A stretch of DNA of 7,968 nucleotides from Alphaproteobacteria bacterium (GTDB lineage: Bacteria > Pseudomonadota > Alphaproteobacteria > Micavibrionales > UBA1664). The stretch is taken from NCBI GenBank assembly GCA_018969935.1, contig JAGWXJ010000084.1, positions 1-7,968 of the forward strand, read 5' to 3'. The stretch's first letter is position 1; each line of letters begins with the position of its first letter. The notes under the pieces are model-generated. The model was not told where the DNA came from. It did no database searches and saw nothing but the letters and a program-made list of their open reading frames with translations. A program made the position numbers and the translations under genes. Shown in pieces: positions 1 through 6,943 of the stretch.

Positions 1-402
1 GGGGAAGACCCTGATGAATTCCCGTCGGCGGTCATCACCAATGGCTCGCTTGATAACCTTTTGAAGCTTATGCAGTTTGGCAGGCGTGTTGTACTCAAGC
101 ACCGTGATGTGCTGGCCGATGAGGTGATACTGCGCATGAATACGCTGGTTGCGCGTGGCGACAAAACGCCTGCGGACGCAGGGCAGGTTATTGCACGGGT
201 CAACAAATTCAGGGATGCCGAGGCCGCGAGCGAGCTTTGTGAAGGCCTTATGCTCACGCGCGAACAGGCAATCGCGCTTCTGGTATCGCGTGGGGCCTAC
301 GAGCCACCTGCCGACGCATCTGGCCCCGCGCAGCAAGGGCGCTGGCGCATACCGCTGTTGCCTGACCTCAAGCGGTTTGCCACTTCCATGCCATTCTTGT
401 GA
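1..402 (+). CDS. Unrecognised protein, C-terminal fragment (5' end outside window)
   Basis: The reading frame is open from the first base of the window and stops at TGA 400-402, leaving 133 visible residues. The true start lies upstream, so the internal TTG at 61 should not be taken as the start. The fragment is mostly helical by composition. It has an amphipathic stretch rich in Leu, Val and Arg (for example LKLMQFGRRVVLKHRDVL), a second helical block around residues 60-105, and a Pro/Ala/Gln linker before the C-terminal end (RFATSMPFL). There is no membrane segment or recognisable catalytic motif. It faces the next minus-strand gene tail to tail, with only 9 bp between the two stop codons. 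The repeated short helices vaguely recall HEAT-like alphaproteobacterial DUF2336 proteins, but this is a guess. The coding call is firm and the function is unknown. Confidence 0.72.
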   Translation, partial: GEDPDEFPSAVITNGSLDNLLKLMQFGRRVVLKHRDVLADEVILRMNTLVARGDKTPADAGQVIARVNKFRDAEAASELCEGLMLTREQAIALLVSRGAYEPPADASGPAQQGRWRIPLLPDLKRFATSMPFL

Positions 403-411
403 GTTTGGGGT

Positions 412-879
412 TTAATCGTCGTCTTCTTCTACCGGGAAGCCGAAATCATCCAGCGTAACAGACCCATCGACATAATAATTCCAGCGGTCCTGCAATTCCG
501 CCAGCATCTGGTCAATCTGCTTCAACCTTGCAGTTGCACGCTGCTGCATCATGGTGGCAACCATGCCTGTGATAGCGGCCTCGATGGCGTAGCCCGTGGC
601 TGCAATGCAGTACATGATGATGATTGTTTTCGGTTCCATCATGATGCTGATTGCGTGGTCGATGGAATTGGGCGCGGGGCTGAGCCACAATTCCAGCAGG
701 AAGGGCATCACGCCCGCGAAATTCATGACGCCGACGCTGATGGTGCGGCTTTTTTGGCGCGTGCGGTCAATGACGTTGCACGCAATGGTGGGCATCATGC
801 CGAAGAAGAAAATCATGCTTGTCGGCGCGAAAAGCATCGCGCTGACCAAGGCTACGACAAGTATAAGCTGCTTTTTCAT
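412..879 (-). CDS. Small three-helix membrane protein with coiled-coil and acidic tail
   Basis: I do not recognise the family. The 155 residues show three hydrophobic segments at about 4-33 (very Phe/Met-rich), 47-67 and 84-111. A charged amphipathic helix follows (about 113-134, ARLKQIDQMLAELQDRW), which probably forms a short coiled coil. The tail ends in a run of Glu and Asp (VEEDDD). The first segment could be read as a signal peptide, but a Lys-Lys start with a long uninterrupted hydrophobic stretch fits a membrane anchor better. The ATG at 879-877 overlaps the TGA of the upstream pseudokinase gene (ATGA), and no good Shine-Dalgarno precedes it. Translation is therefore probably coupled to that gene. 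This suggests, as inference only, that the two proteins are made in fixed ratio and may act together at the inner membrane. The gene ends with TAA at 414-412, almost touching the convergent gene. Confidence 0.8.
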   Translation of the reverse strand: MKKQLILVVALVSAMLFAPTSMIFFFGMMPTIACNVIDRTRQKSRTISVGVMNFAGVMPFLLELWLSPAPNSIDHAISIMMEPKTIIIMYCIAATGYAIEAAITGMVATMMQQRATARLKQIDQMLAELQDRWNYYVDGSVTLDDFGFPVEEDDD

Positions 880-2978
880 AGGATTCTGGCCCCGTTGAGA
901 TAGAGGATAATGATACCTACAAGCATCAAGGTTGCGATGACGCCTGATACGATAACCGATGTTTCGCGGCCTTCGCGCTTGCCGTAGTGCCTGATATCGG
1001 CGGCGCGGGTGCTGAGGTCATTACGTTCCATCACCAGCGTGCGGTAGTCACGCATGGCCCTGCGGAAGTTCATGAGGTCGGTACGCAGCAAGTCGGCGTT
1101 ATCAAGGATACTAAGCAAGCGCGGCAAATCACCTTTATCGCGGGCTTCTGCCACTTTTTTACGAAGGTCGCGGCGCACATCACGGTCATGGAAACGGTCA
1201 AAGACGGGCTCGATGAAGTCGGCCATCCAATCGGAGAGGTTGCGCAGGTTCGTAATTTTTGCGTAGCGCTGGATAGCGGCCAAGCATTGCAATGTACCAA
1301 GAGAGTAGCGGTATGGCTCTTTGGAAGCGAGGTCGTACAGGTACGGTTCAGCCACCTTGCGGTCCTTGGCGCAGAGGAAGGCGATCGTATGCCTATCCAT
1401 GATGCGCGAAGGGCGCCCTGCCTTGTCGGCTGCGATATCCTCGAGGGCGTATAAGAATTCCTCCGGTGTGCGGCAATAGTAGCGATTGACCACCGGCGAC
1501 ATGCAATGCACGTCGGCATTTAGGTAGTACATAACGCGCTCTAGCCCAAAGCCGGGGCCGTTCTGGCGCATGAAGCCGCGGCATGTATCAAAGCGGGATA
1601 CCAGCGGTGCCACATCGTAGTTCAGTTCAGTGAGGACCGTGAGCCAGAAGGACAGAAGCGAGCCCGTAAATATCTCGGTAAAGATGCCGAGGTCCTTGTT
1701 GGAAGCAAAGGCTTCGGCCAGTGCCGTTGCCAGCCCCTCGCCCGTCACGGAGATATGCTTGTAGCGAATAGGCCCTTCAGGGTCGAGGCAGAGGCCCACG
1801 CGGGATACAAGGCGGTCAAAGTAGGCGGGGCCGCGGCCTTGGTCTTCGGCTGATTTGAGGGCGAGGTCAAACCTGAGGAGCATGTCCTCATCGTCCAGCG
1901 AGCGTTTGATCCACTGCTGGATTTCACCGCTTTCGATGAGCTGGACCGCATCGGTCGGGCGCATGAACATGTCGCGCGCGAGTGATGTGGGGAACGAATA
2001 CGTTTTGCCGATAAAGCTAAGCGGGCGGGCGGCGCGGAGTTTTTTGGTAGCCTGCTTGGGTGTTACTCTACGGCCTTCATTCCATGAGAATACGTCGTCC
2101 AGAGTCCAGCGCTGGCGGCGGTCATCCTGCAGGAGGCCGCGCATAAGCTCCACCAGCGTGCCGGGGAAGTGGTCATCGGCGCTGACGATGGTCGCGAAGG
2201 AACCGTATTGCAGCTTGTTTTGCAGGATATCGGCATCGCTTTTCGCGCGCATGGGGTCGCGTGTGCGGAGCATCATGGCGATACACACGCCGAATGAATA
2301 CAGATCATCGAGGTTGGTGCCTACGCCGCGGCCTGTGGGCTGCGCGAGGCCCCTGTCCACCGATTCATAGATGATCGGCTGCGCCATGGATGGCGGAAGC
2401 GACAAACATTCGCCCAGCACAACGTGGTCGTAGTTTTCCTTACCGCCGTCAAACAGGTTGGTCATGCGGATGGAGCCGTGGACGATATCGTTGTCGCGCA
2501 GGTCCTTGAGCACGCCCATCATGGGCACGATGACTTTTTCAACGACCTTCTCAGGCTTCATGCCGAGCGCCAGCCCGACATCCGTTTCAGCCAGCGGTTT
2601 GCCAAGCGCGTTTTCGTAGATGAAAACAAAGCGGTTGGTGTGCTGTTCCTGTATTTTGCCCATGCCCGAGCCGATAAGCCGCAGCATGGCGGGGTTGGCG
2701 ATACCCGCAAAAGAAGGCCCCATACGGTTGCGCGGGGTGAACTGCGGTTCGCAGACGTAGGCGATGAAGTCGCGCCCGTCACTGGCGAGCGAACGCGCCG
2801 AATAAGCGCCGACAAACTGGTTGCCGTATTTTGGCAGGCGTTTGGATAGATCAATCTCGATGCTGTCGCCGAACATCATGCGACCACGCAGCGGCGATAT
2901 CTTGAAGGCCGATACGTTGGTATCGCCCGCGCCTTCAATCATCTCGGGCATTTGCTGGTTTTGGTCTTTTGAGGTCAT
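876..2978 (-). CDS. Tail-anchored protein-kinase-like protein (probable pseudokinase)
   Basis: This 700-residue protein keeps the outline of a Ser/Thr kinase fold over roughly residues 40-300. HGSIRMTNLF at 167-176 sits where HRDLKPxNIL belongs, and VVLGECLS at about 187-193 sits where the LxDFGLS segment belongs. DDLYSFGVCIAMML (224-237) matches the helix-F signature DxYSxGxxLxELL. LLQDDRRQRWTLDDVF, near 282-297, matches the end of the kinase C-lobe. The key residues are changed: the HRD Asp is Ser169, the DFG Asp is Glu190, and neither a glycine-rich loop nor a VAIK lysine is evident. The Asn of the catalytic loop (N174) is kept. About 370 residues of helical sequence of unknown function follow. 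A single membrane helix lies at about 674-694 (VIVSGVIATLMLVGIIILYL), with only six residues after it, so the bulk should be cytoplasmic and tail-anchored. I chose ATG 2978. GTG 2984, two codons earlier in the same frame, is possible. Neither has a clear ribosome binding site. The stop codon overlaps the start of the next gene. Confidence 0.8.
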   Translation of the reverse strand: MTSKDQNQQMPEMIEGAGDTNVSAFKISPLRGRMMFGDSIEIDLSKRLPKYGNQFVGAYSARSLASDGRDFIAYVCEPQFTPRNRMGPSFAGIANPAMLRLIGSGMGKIQEQHTNRFVFIYENALGKPLAETDVGLALGMKPEKVVEKVIVPMMGVLKDLRDNDIVHGSIRMTNLFDGGKENYDHVVLGECLSLPPSMAQPIIYESVDRGLAQPTGRGVGTNLDDLYSFGVCIAMMLRTRDPMRAKSDADILQNKLQYGSFATIVSADDHFPGTLVELMRGLLQDDRRQRWTLDDVFSWNEGRRVTPKQATKKLRAARPLSFIGKTYSFPTSLARDMFMRPTDAVQLIESGEIQQWIKRSLDDEDMLLRFDLALKSAEDQGRGPAYFDRLVSRVGLCLDPEGPIRYKHISVTGEGLATALAEAFASNKDLGIFTEIFTGSLLSFWLTVLTELNYDVAPLVSRFDTCRGFMRQNGPGFGLERVMYYLNADVHCMSPVVNRYYCRTPEEFLYALEDIAADKAGRPSRIMDRHTIAFLCAKDRKVAEPYLYDLASKEPYRYSLGTLQCLAAIQRYAKITNLRNLSDWMADFIEPVFDRFHDRDVRRDLRKKVAEARDKGDLPRLLSILDNADLLRTDLMNFRRAMRDYRTLVMERNDLSTRAADIRHYGKREGRETSVIVSGVIATLMLVGIIILYLNGARIL

Positions 2979-2992
2979 AGGCACAATTCGTG

Positions 2993-2998
2993 ATTATA
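2993..2998 (-). promoter_or_regulatory. Candidate -10 box for the pseudokinase operon
   Basis: The minus strand reads TATAAT exactly here, 14 nt before ATG 2978 and 8 nt before GTG 2984. No good -35 hexamer lies 16-18 nt upstream; the best nearby match, TTACCA at 3018-3013, is only 14 nt away. If used, transcription would begin at about 2986-2984. That gives an mRNA with almost no leader, which agrees with the lack of a Shine-Dalgarno sequence. Confidence 0.4.
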
Positions 2999-3065
2999 TG
3001 CCGTTGATTGTATGGTAATTCGCTGTTTTTCCAAAGCCTTAAGAAGCAGTGTTCAATTGCGTTTA

Positions 3066-3093
3066 TTGACATATTTTGCCGTGTGCTTAATGT
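3066..3093 (+). promoter_or_regulatory. Candidate sigma-70-type promoter for the oligoendopeptidase gene
   Basis: A perfect TTGACA -35 hexamer lies at 3066-3071. A poor -10 candidate, TAATGT (3088-3093), follows after 16 nt. Start of transcription would fall near 3100, leaving a leader of about 20 nt that contains the AGGGA ribosome binding site. It lies in the divergent intergenic region, so it is well placed. The weak -10 limits confidence. Confidence 0.45.
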
Positions 3094-3109
3094 TACGACA
3101 AACAGACAC

Positions 3110-3114
3110 AGGGA
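3110..3114 (+). promoter_or_regulatory. Ribosome binding site (AGGGA) that selects the start codon at 3121
   Basis: AGGGA ends directly against the first ATG (3115) but lies 6 nt before the second in-frame ATG (3121). Only the second has workable Shine-Dalgarno spacing, so 3121 is the better start. This is the only convincing Shine-Dalgarno sequence found before a gene in the window. Confidence 0.6.
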
Positions 3115-3120
3115 ATGACC

Positions 3121-4986
3121 ATGCGCGCAGCCGATGCCTTCGATGCTTCGAACCCCAAACCATTGCCGGAATGGAATTTGGAACATTACTACAAGGGCGT
3201 TGATGACCCCGCGATTGAAGCGGACTTCGAGAACGCCCGCGCACTGGTTGCCGCGTTTGCAGACAACTACAAAGGCAAGCTTGCCGCCATCGATGGCCCT
3301 GCCCTTGCCGAAGCGCTAACGGCCTATGACAGGATTACGGACATCCTTGAAGGTATCGAGGTTTTTGCATCCCTTCTCAAATCGAAGGACGGGGCAACGC
3401 ATGGCGCGTTTTTTACTGCCGTTACCGAGAAAAAGACCGAGATTGAAAAAGCCACCACGTTTTTCCAGCTTGAGCTGGCGGCTATCCCCGATACGCATTT
3501 CCAGACGCTGATGGCATACGAGCCCCTGAAGCGCCATGCCGAGTGGCTGCGGACACTCAGGGCGGGCAGGCCCTACATGCTCTCGGAGAGCGAAGAAATC
3601 ATCATGAGCCAGATGGACCTTTCGGGGCGCGATTCATGGAAGCGGCTGTTTGCTGAAACGGTACTGGCCATCCCCTATGAACTGGACGGCGTACAGGTGA
3701 CACAGGCGCACATCCTGAAGGTAATGCTGAATGATACCGACAGGGAGAAACGCGCGGCTGCCTACAGGGCCTTTGGAAAAGGGCTTCAAAGCGCGTCACG
3801 CATTTTCACCCTTATTACAAACACGATGGCGCTTGATAAAAAATCGCGCGACGAGATACGCAAATATCCTACCGCCATATCCTCGCGCAACGAGGCCAAC
3901 AACATCGAGGACGGCGTTGTCGATGCGCTTGCGCAGGCGGTTACCAGCAGTTATGCGCAAACATCCCACCGTTTTTACGAGATCAAGCGCCGCCTTCTGG
4001 GCCTTGATGTGATGATGCCTTACGACAGGCTGTGCAGCATCGGCAGCGCCAACGAGGTCACGACTTTCGAGGAAGCACGTACAAAAATACTGGATGGCCT
4101 GAATGCCTTTTCGCCCGAGATGGCGCAGATTGCCGAAAAGTTTTTCGCGAACGGCTGGATTGACGCCATGCCCGGCAAAAACAAGCGCGGCGGCGCCTTT
4201 GCGCAGCCCGGTGTTGTATCGCGCCACCCTGCCGTCATGATGACATGGAGCGATGACCGCGATGACATGTTTACGCTGGCACATGAGCTTGGCCACGGGA
4301 TCCACCAGTATCTTGCAGCCAAGGCGCTGGCCAACAACCACTTGGCATCGACACCGCTGACGCTGGCTGAAACCGCCAGTGTGTTTGGCGAACGCCTGTT
4401 GTTCGAACGCGAATTCGAGGCCGAAACCAACCCCGAACGGCGTGTGCTTTTGCTGGCCGGCAAGCTGGATGACATGATGGCGACGGTTGTGCGCCAGATT
4501 GCGTTTTTCGAGTTTGAAAAGGGCGTGCACGCGCACCGCCGTACCAAGGGCGAACTGACCTATGAGGCTATTGGCGATATCTGGATGCAGACCCAGAAAG
4601 CATCGCTCGGGCCCGCCTTTACGCTGGACGAAAGCTACCGGAACCAGTGGTCGTACATTCCGCACTTCATCAATTCGCCCTTCTATGTTTACGCCTATGC
4701 GTTTGGCGATTGCCTTGTGAACGCCCTTTACGAAACCTACGAAAACACGCCCGCAGCCGATAAAGCTGCATTTGTAGACAAATATCTGGACCTGCTGCGC
4801 GCGGGCGGTTCCAAACACCATTCTGAGGCGTTGGCCCCGTTTGGCATTGACCTTTCGGACCCCGCATTCTGGCAGCGCGGCATCCATTCGATATCCAAGA
4901 TGATCGACAGGCTGGAGGCCGCGATCGAGCAGGCACAGGCGCTGAAGCCAACCGGCCCCGCAGCTGCAACACCCCGTGTTGCCTAG
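3121..4986 (+). CDS. pepF: M3 family oligoendopeptidase (PepF-type zinc metallopeptidase)
   Basis: A cytosolic zinc peptidase that by family knowledge cleaves short peptides, taking part in peptide turnover. The protein has 621 residues from ATG 3121, close to the usual M3B length of about 600. The zinc site is complete: HELGH at 388-392 (His388 and His392 bind zinc, Glu389 is the general base) and the third ligand Glu417 in LTLAETASVFGE, 25 residues further on, as expected for M3. The conserved C-terminal substrate-binding block is present as WSYIPHF...PFYVYAYAFG at about 510-529. No signal peptide is seen. The N-terminal opening PLPEWNLEHYY also resembles PepF proteins. ATG 3115 would add two residues but has no proper ribosome binding site spacing. 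A promoter with a TTGACA box lies upstream. A small basic protein follows after 48 bp and may be co-transcribed. The symbol follows the family; clade and substrate range cannot be told from sequence alone. Confidence 0.93.
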   Translation: MRAADAFDASNPKPLPEWNLEHYYKGVDDPAIEADFENARALVAAFADNYKGKLAAIDGPALAEALTAYDRITDILEGIEVFASLLKSKDGATHGAFFTAVTEKKTEIEKATTFFQLELAAIPDTHFQTLMAYEPLKRHAEWLRTLRAGRPYMLSESEEIIMSQMDLSGRDSWKRLFAETVLAIPYELDGVQVTQAHILKVMLNDTDREKRAAAYRAFGKGLQSASRIFTLITNTMALDKKSRDEIRKYPTAISSRNEANNIEDGVVDALAQAVTSSYAQTSHRFYEIKRRLLGLDVMMPYDRLCSIGSANEVTTFEEARTKILDGLNAFSPEMAQIAEKFFANGWIDAMPGKNKRGGAFAQPGVVSRHPAVMMTWSDDRDDMFTLAHELGHGIHQYLAAKALANNHLASTPLTLAETASVFGERLLFEREFEAETNPERRVLLLAGKLDDMMATVVRQIAFFEFEKGVHAHRRTKGELTYEAIGDIWMQTQKASLGPAFTLDESYRNQWSYIPHFINSPFYVYAYAFGDCLVNALYETYENTPAADKAAFVDKYLDLLRAGGSKHHSEALAPFGIDLSDPAFWQRGIHSISKMIDRLEAAIEQAQALKPTGPAAATPRVA

Positions 4987-5006
4987 GGGCAATAGGCGAT
5001 TCCCCT
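4985..5006 (+). other. Small stem-loop overlapping the oligoendopeptidase stop codon
   Basis: AGGGG (4985-4989) pairs with CCCCT (5002-5006). An inner AAT/ATT pairing (4991-4993 with 4999-5001) leaves one bulged C and a 5-nt loop. Only three T follow, so it is too weak for a confident intrinsic terminator. It may still reduce read-through into, or protect the end of, the upstream message. Confidence 0.25.
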
Positions 5007-5022
5007 TTGCGCGCTAATGTGC

Positions 5023-5028
5023 GATAAT
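5023..5028 (+). promoter_or_regulatory. Candidate -10 box just before the small basic protein gene
   Basis: GATAAT matches TATAAT at five of six positions and ends 6 nt before ATG 5035. Transcription starting 7 nt downstream would begin at the A of the start codon, giving a leaderless mRNA. The -35 region (around 5000-5005, TTCCCC) is poor, so this gene may instead be read from the oligoendopeptidase promoter. Confidence 0.3.
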
Positions 5029-5034
5029 CGGGGC

Positions 5035-5460
5035 ATGAGCAACGAGTATTCAGAACGCAAAGTATCCGAGGCGCTTCGCCTTTCAGGCAACAATACCGCC
5101 AAGGCGCGCCGCCAGATTCAGGCGTGGTTTTACGAAGACCCAAAACTGTTGCTGGAGCTGACGCGTCCGCACTGGAACGGCATTGTGGCTTACGCCGTTG
5201 ACCGCGCCGTTGGCCGTGCCATGCGCGGTGAAGATACGCCGCAACCGCGCGAAGATAAAAAAGCCAAAAAGGCGCCTGCCAAGGAAAGCAATATCGGCAA
5301 GGAGATGCTGCGCAGCTTTGTGTCGGAACATGCCGCGCAATTCGGGCATGAAATCAGCCGTGCCGAGGCCCCTGCCAGCCGCAAGGCTGCAAGCCAGACG
5401 CATGTTGACGCCATTCACCTGATGGCCGCCAAATCAAAACAGAAACCCAAGAAGCGCTAA
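5035..5460 (+). CDS. Small basic protein of unknown function
   Basis: The 141-residue protein has two conserved-looking ends joined by a low-complexity linker. The N-terminal part (about 5-62) is helical: SEALRLSGNNTAKARRQIQAW resembles a Fis-like helix-turn-helix layout (AL..SGGNxTKAA), followed by EDPKLLLELTRPHWNGIVAYAVDRAVGRA. A Lys/Ala/Pro-rich linker covers about 65-88. The C-terminal part (about 89-141) ends in THVDAIHLMAAKSKQKPKKR, which is very basic. No membrane segment or signal peptide is seen. Nucleic-acid binding is a possibility suggested by charge and the helix-turn-helix resemblance, not shown. ATG 5035 is preferred over the in-frame ATG 5017, which would add six poorly fitting residues (MCDNRG); only a weak GGGG lies before 5035. 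It follows the oligoendopeptidase gene by 48 bp. Its TAA ends at 5460, directly against the stop codon of the convergent metalloprotease gene. Confidence 0.75.
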   Translation: MSNEYSERKVSEALRLSGNNTAKARRQIQAWFYEDPKLLLELTRPHWNGIVAYAVDRAVGRAMRGEDTPQPREDKKAKKAPAKESNIGKEMLRSFVSEHAAQFGHEISRAEAPASRKAASQTHVDAIHLMAAKSKQKPKKR

Positions 5461-6858
5461 TCAGGCCACGCGATGTGAAAGCGACGGGCGCTGCACGCCC
5501 AACCGCTTGACGGGCATTTCAATGCGGCCGGCACGGATGATATCGGCAGGAAAGCCCACAGTTGCCTCGGGGCAGTATTCGTAGGCTACCTTTAGTGATG
5601 CGACCAGTGGCCTTACACGTGCCGCCATATTGGAGAACATGGGGCTTATGCGCGGGTAGCCGTCTTTCAACATGCGGGGGACCGCTGCTTCGGCACCCAG
5701 TTCGGCGAAAGCCTCCTTACGGGCTACTGGAAGCATCGCATGGTGGCCACCGTCGCAAGCGGGGCGGTAATAGGATGTTGTCATCAATTCGACTTCGTTG
5801 AGGTCTTCACCATTCAGAAACGCGAGGTCGGCATCGTAGGCGCGGGTTGTCGCCTTGTCGTTGTCGGAGAAATTGCCGAGGAGTTCATCAAACCCGTGGA
5901 ATATTTCATGGGCCAGCGTTTCTTCGAGTTCATGGTCTGTTGCGTGCGTTTCATCCCATACAACGTCCGTACCGATATGGCTGCGGTTGTACATGGGAAT
6001 ATCGATTTGGAGGCGTGTCCTGATCTGGACGCCCATGGCATTTTCCTCGAAGCTCATGCCATCGGAGCTGTTGAGGCTGTCGTTGATGTAAAACTGGTCT
6101 ATGTGGCCCAAGCGTGCGGCCACATTTATCTGGTAACCCGTTTCAGCCAAAAACGCGGACATGAATTGCGGCAGGCCACTTACGCCCCTTTTTACACTTT
6201 GATGGAATTCACCGAGTGCGGCATCTTCCGCGCGGCTGTACCCTGCCTCGGGATTGATGAGGCGGATACGGGCATCCATGGAATCCTGCGGGGCAAAAAG
6301 GGCAAAGCGCAAGCGCGTATCCCAATAACGGCCCAGCGGCGTAATGCCGCTTTCGCGCAGCACGTCGTCACAGGCGTCGTGGATTGCCTTTGCAACCCTG
6401 AAGTAATCGGGGTTCGTGCTTTTCAGGGCTTTATAAAAATTGCCCATGCGCTCGAGGATTTTGGAACGCTTGCCGCCCCAGATTTTTTCGCGGCTTTGCC
6501 CTGAGAGGGTTTTCAGCTGCTTTGTCTGGCGTGCCTGTTCGGCAGCGACATCGGCATTCATGGCAATGCCCTTGCATACTTGCAGGCGCATGAATTCGGC
6601 GTCTTTCAAATCCGTATACTCGCCGTTTGGCAACGCATTGCCACGGCTGGAAAATTTGCGCATTGCGGCTGCGCGTACATCAATTTCGGCATCTACAATT
6701 TTGAGGGCGTTCAGGGCCTGTGAGTACGACAGCCTTTCGATGACCGAAGGCTCGAAGAATATGGCCATTGAATCGTAATCCCGGGCGTGTGCGCATGCGG
6801 CCTTGAACTGCTTGCGCAGTTTAGGGGTATCCATTTGGGCGGGCAGTTGCCTAGACAT
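5461..6858 (-). CDS. Putative zinc metalloprotease with anthrax lethal factor-like catalytic site
   Basis: The protein has 465 residues, no signal peptide and no membrane segment. The C-terminal third holds a gluzincin-type zinc site: TLAHEIFHGFDE, with His317, Glu318 and His321, and a downstream EAFAE in which Glu382 is the likely third ligand. The form HExxHxxDE followed by E(A/F)FAE closely parallels the catalytic domain of anthrax lethal factor (HEFGHAVDD ... EFFAEAF). TSYYRP at 361-366 precedes the third ligand, as the SYGR segment with its catalytic tyrosine does there. The spacing between the second His and the Glu is longer here (61 against about 45), implying an insertion around 323-360. 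The N-terminal 300 residues are mostly helical and match nothing I recognise. The substrate is unknown; roles could include an effector, a toxin, or an intracellular regulatory protease. The start is ATG 6858; an internal ATG (residue 9) is possible. No Shine-Dalgarno is visible. The gene diverges from the sugar kinase gene and converges with no gap on the small basic protein gene. Confidence 0.78.
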   Translation of the reverse strand: MSRQLPAQMDTPKLRKQFKAACAHARDYDSMAIFFEPSVIERLSYSQALNALKIVDAEIDVRAAAMRKFSSRGNALPNGEYTDLKDAEFMRLQVCKGIAMNADVAAEQARQTKQLKTLSGQSREKIWGGKRSKILERMGNFYKALKSTNPDYFRVAKAIHDACDDVLRESGITPLGRYWDTRLRFALFAPQDSMDARIRLINPEAGYSRAEDAALGEFHQSVKRGVSGLPQFMSAFLAETGYQINVAARLGHIDQFYINDSLNSSDGMSFEENAMGVQIRTRLQIDIPMYNRSHIGTDVVWDETHATDHELEETLAHEIFHGFDELLGNFSDNDKATTRAYDADLAFLNGEDLNEVELMTTSYYRPACDGGHHAMLPVARKEAFAELGAEAAVPRMLKDGYPRISPMFSNMAARVRPLVASLKVAYEYCPEATVGFPADIIRAGRIEMPVKRLGVQRPSLSHRVA

Positions 6859-6865
6859 GGTGTTT

Positions 6866-6894
6866 TTTGTAACTTATTGTTATGTAAACATCAA
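6866..6894 (-). promoter_or_regulatory. Candidate promoter for the lethal factor-like metalloprotease gene
   Basis: On the minus strand TTGATG (6894-6889) and TACAAA (6871-6866) are separated by 17 nt, each matching the sigma-70 consensus at four of six positions. The -10 box ends 7 nt before ATG 6858, so any transcript would have almost no leader. It lies in the 85-bp AT-rich divergent gap. I see no equally good promoter for the plus-strand gene there. Confidence 0.3.
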
Positions 6895-6943
6895 GTTCTT
6901 TATCGGCCTTTTCAATTGCCGATTGGCCCTGCATCCTTGCGGA

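Noticed and set aside
987..1454. Plus-strand open frame antisense to the pseudokinase gene
   Set aside because: It has no recognisable domain and no ribosome binding site, and it sits within a continuous 700-residue minus-strand frame with kinase-like motifs and a membrane helix.
2985..3022. Direct repeat AATTCG at 2985-2990 and 3017-3022 in the divergent intergenic region, considered as a regulator binding site
   Set aside because: Six bases repeated once is within chance for an AT-rich gap, and the flanks do not extend the match.
3796..4992. Long (398-codon) minus-strand open frame antisense to the oligoendopeptidase gene
   Set aside because: It lies almost wholly inside a clear M3 peptidase gene, its translation matches no family and is rich in Gly/Arg/Val as expected of a codon shadow, and no start signal precedes it.
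5740..6504. Plus-strand open frame of 254 codons antisense to the metalloprotease gene
   Set aside because: It is the reverse reading of the zinc-site region. The minus-strand frame carries the coherent HEIFH...EAFAE motifs and spans the whole interval, so this is a shadow.
6803..6943. Upstream extension of the sugar kinase reading frame by 47 codons
   Set aside because: The extra residues do not fit the family's N-terminus and would overlap the divergent metalloprotease gene; ATG 6944 begins the family-like sequence.
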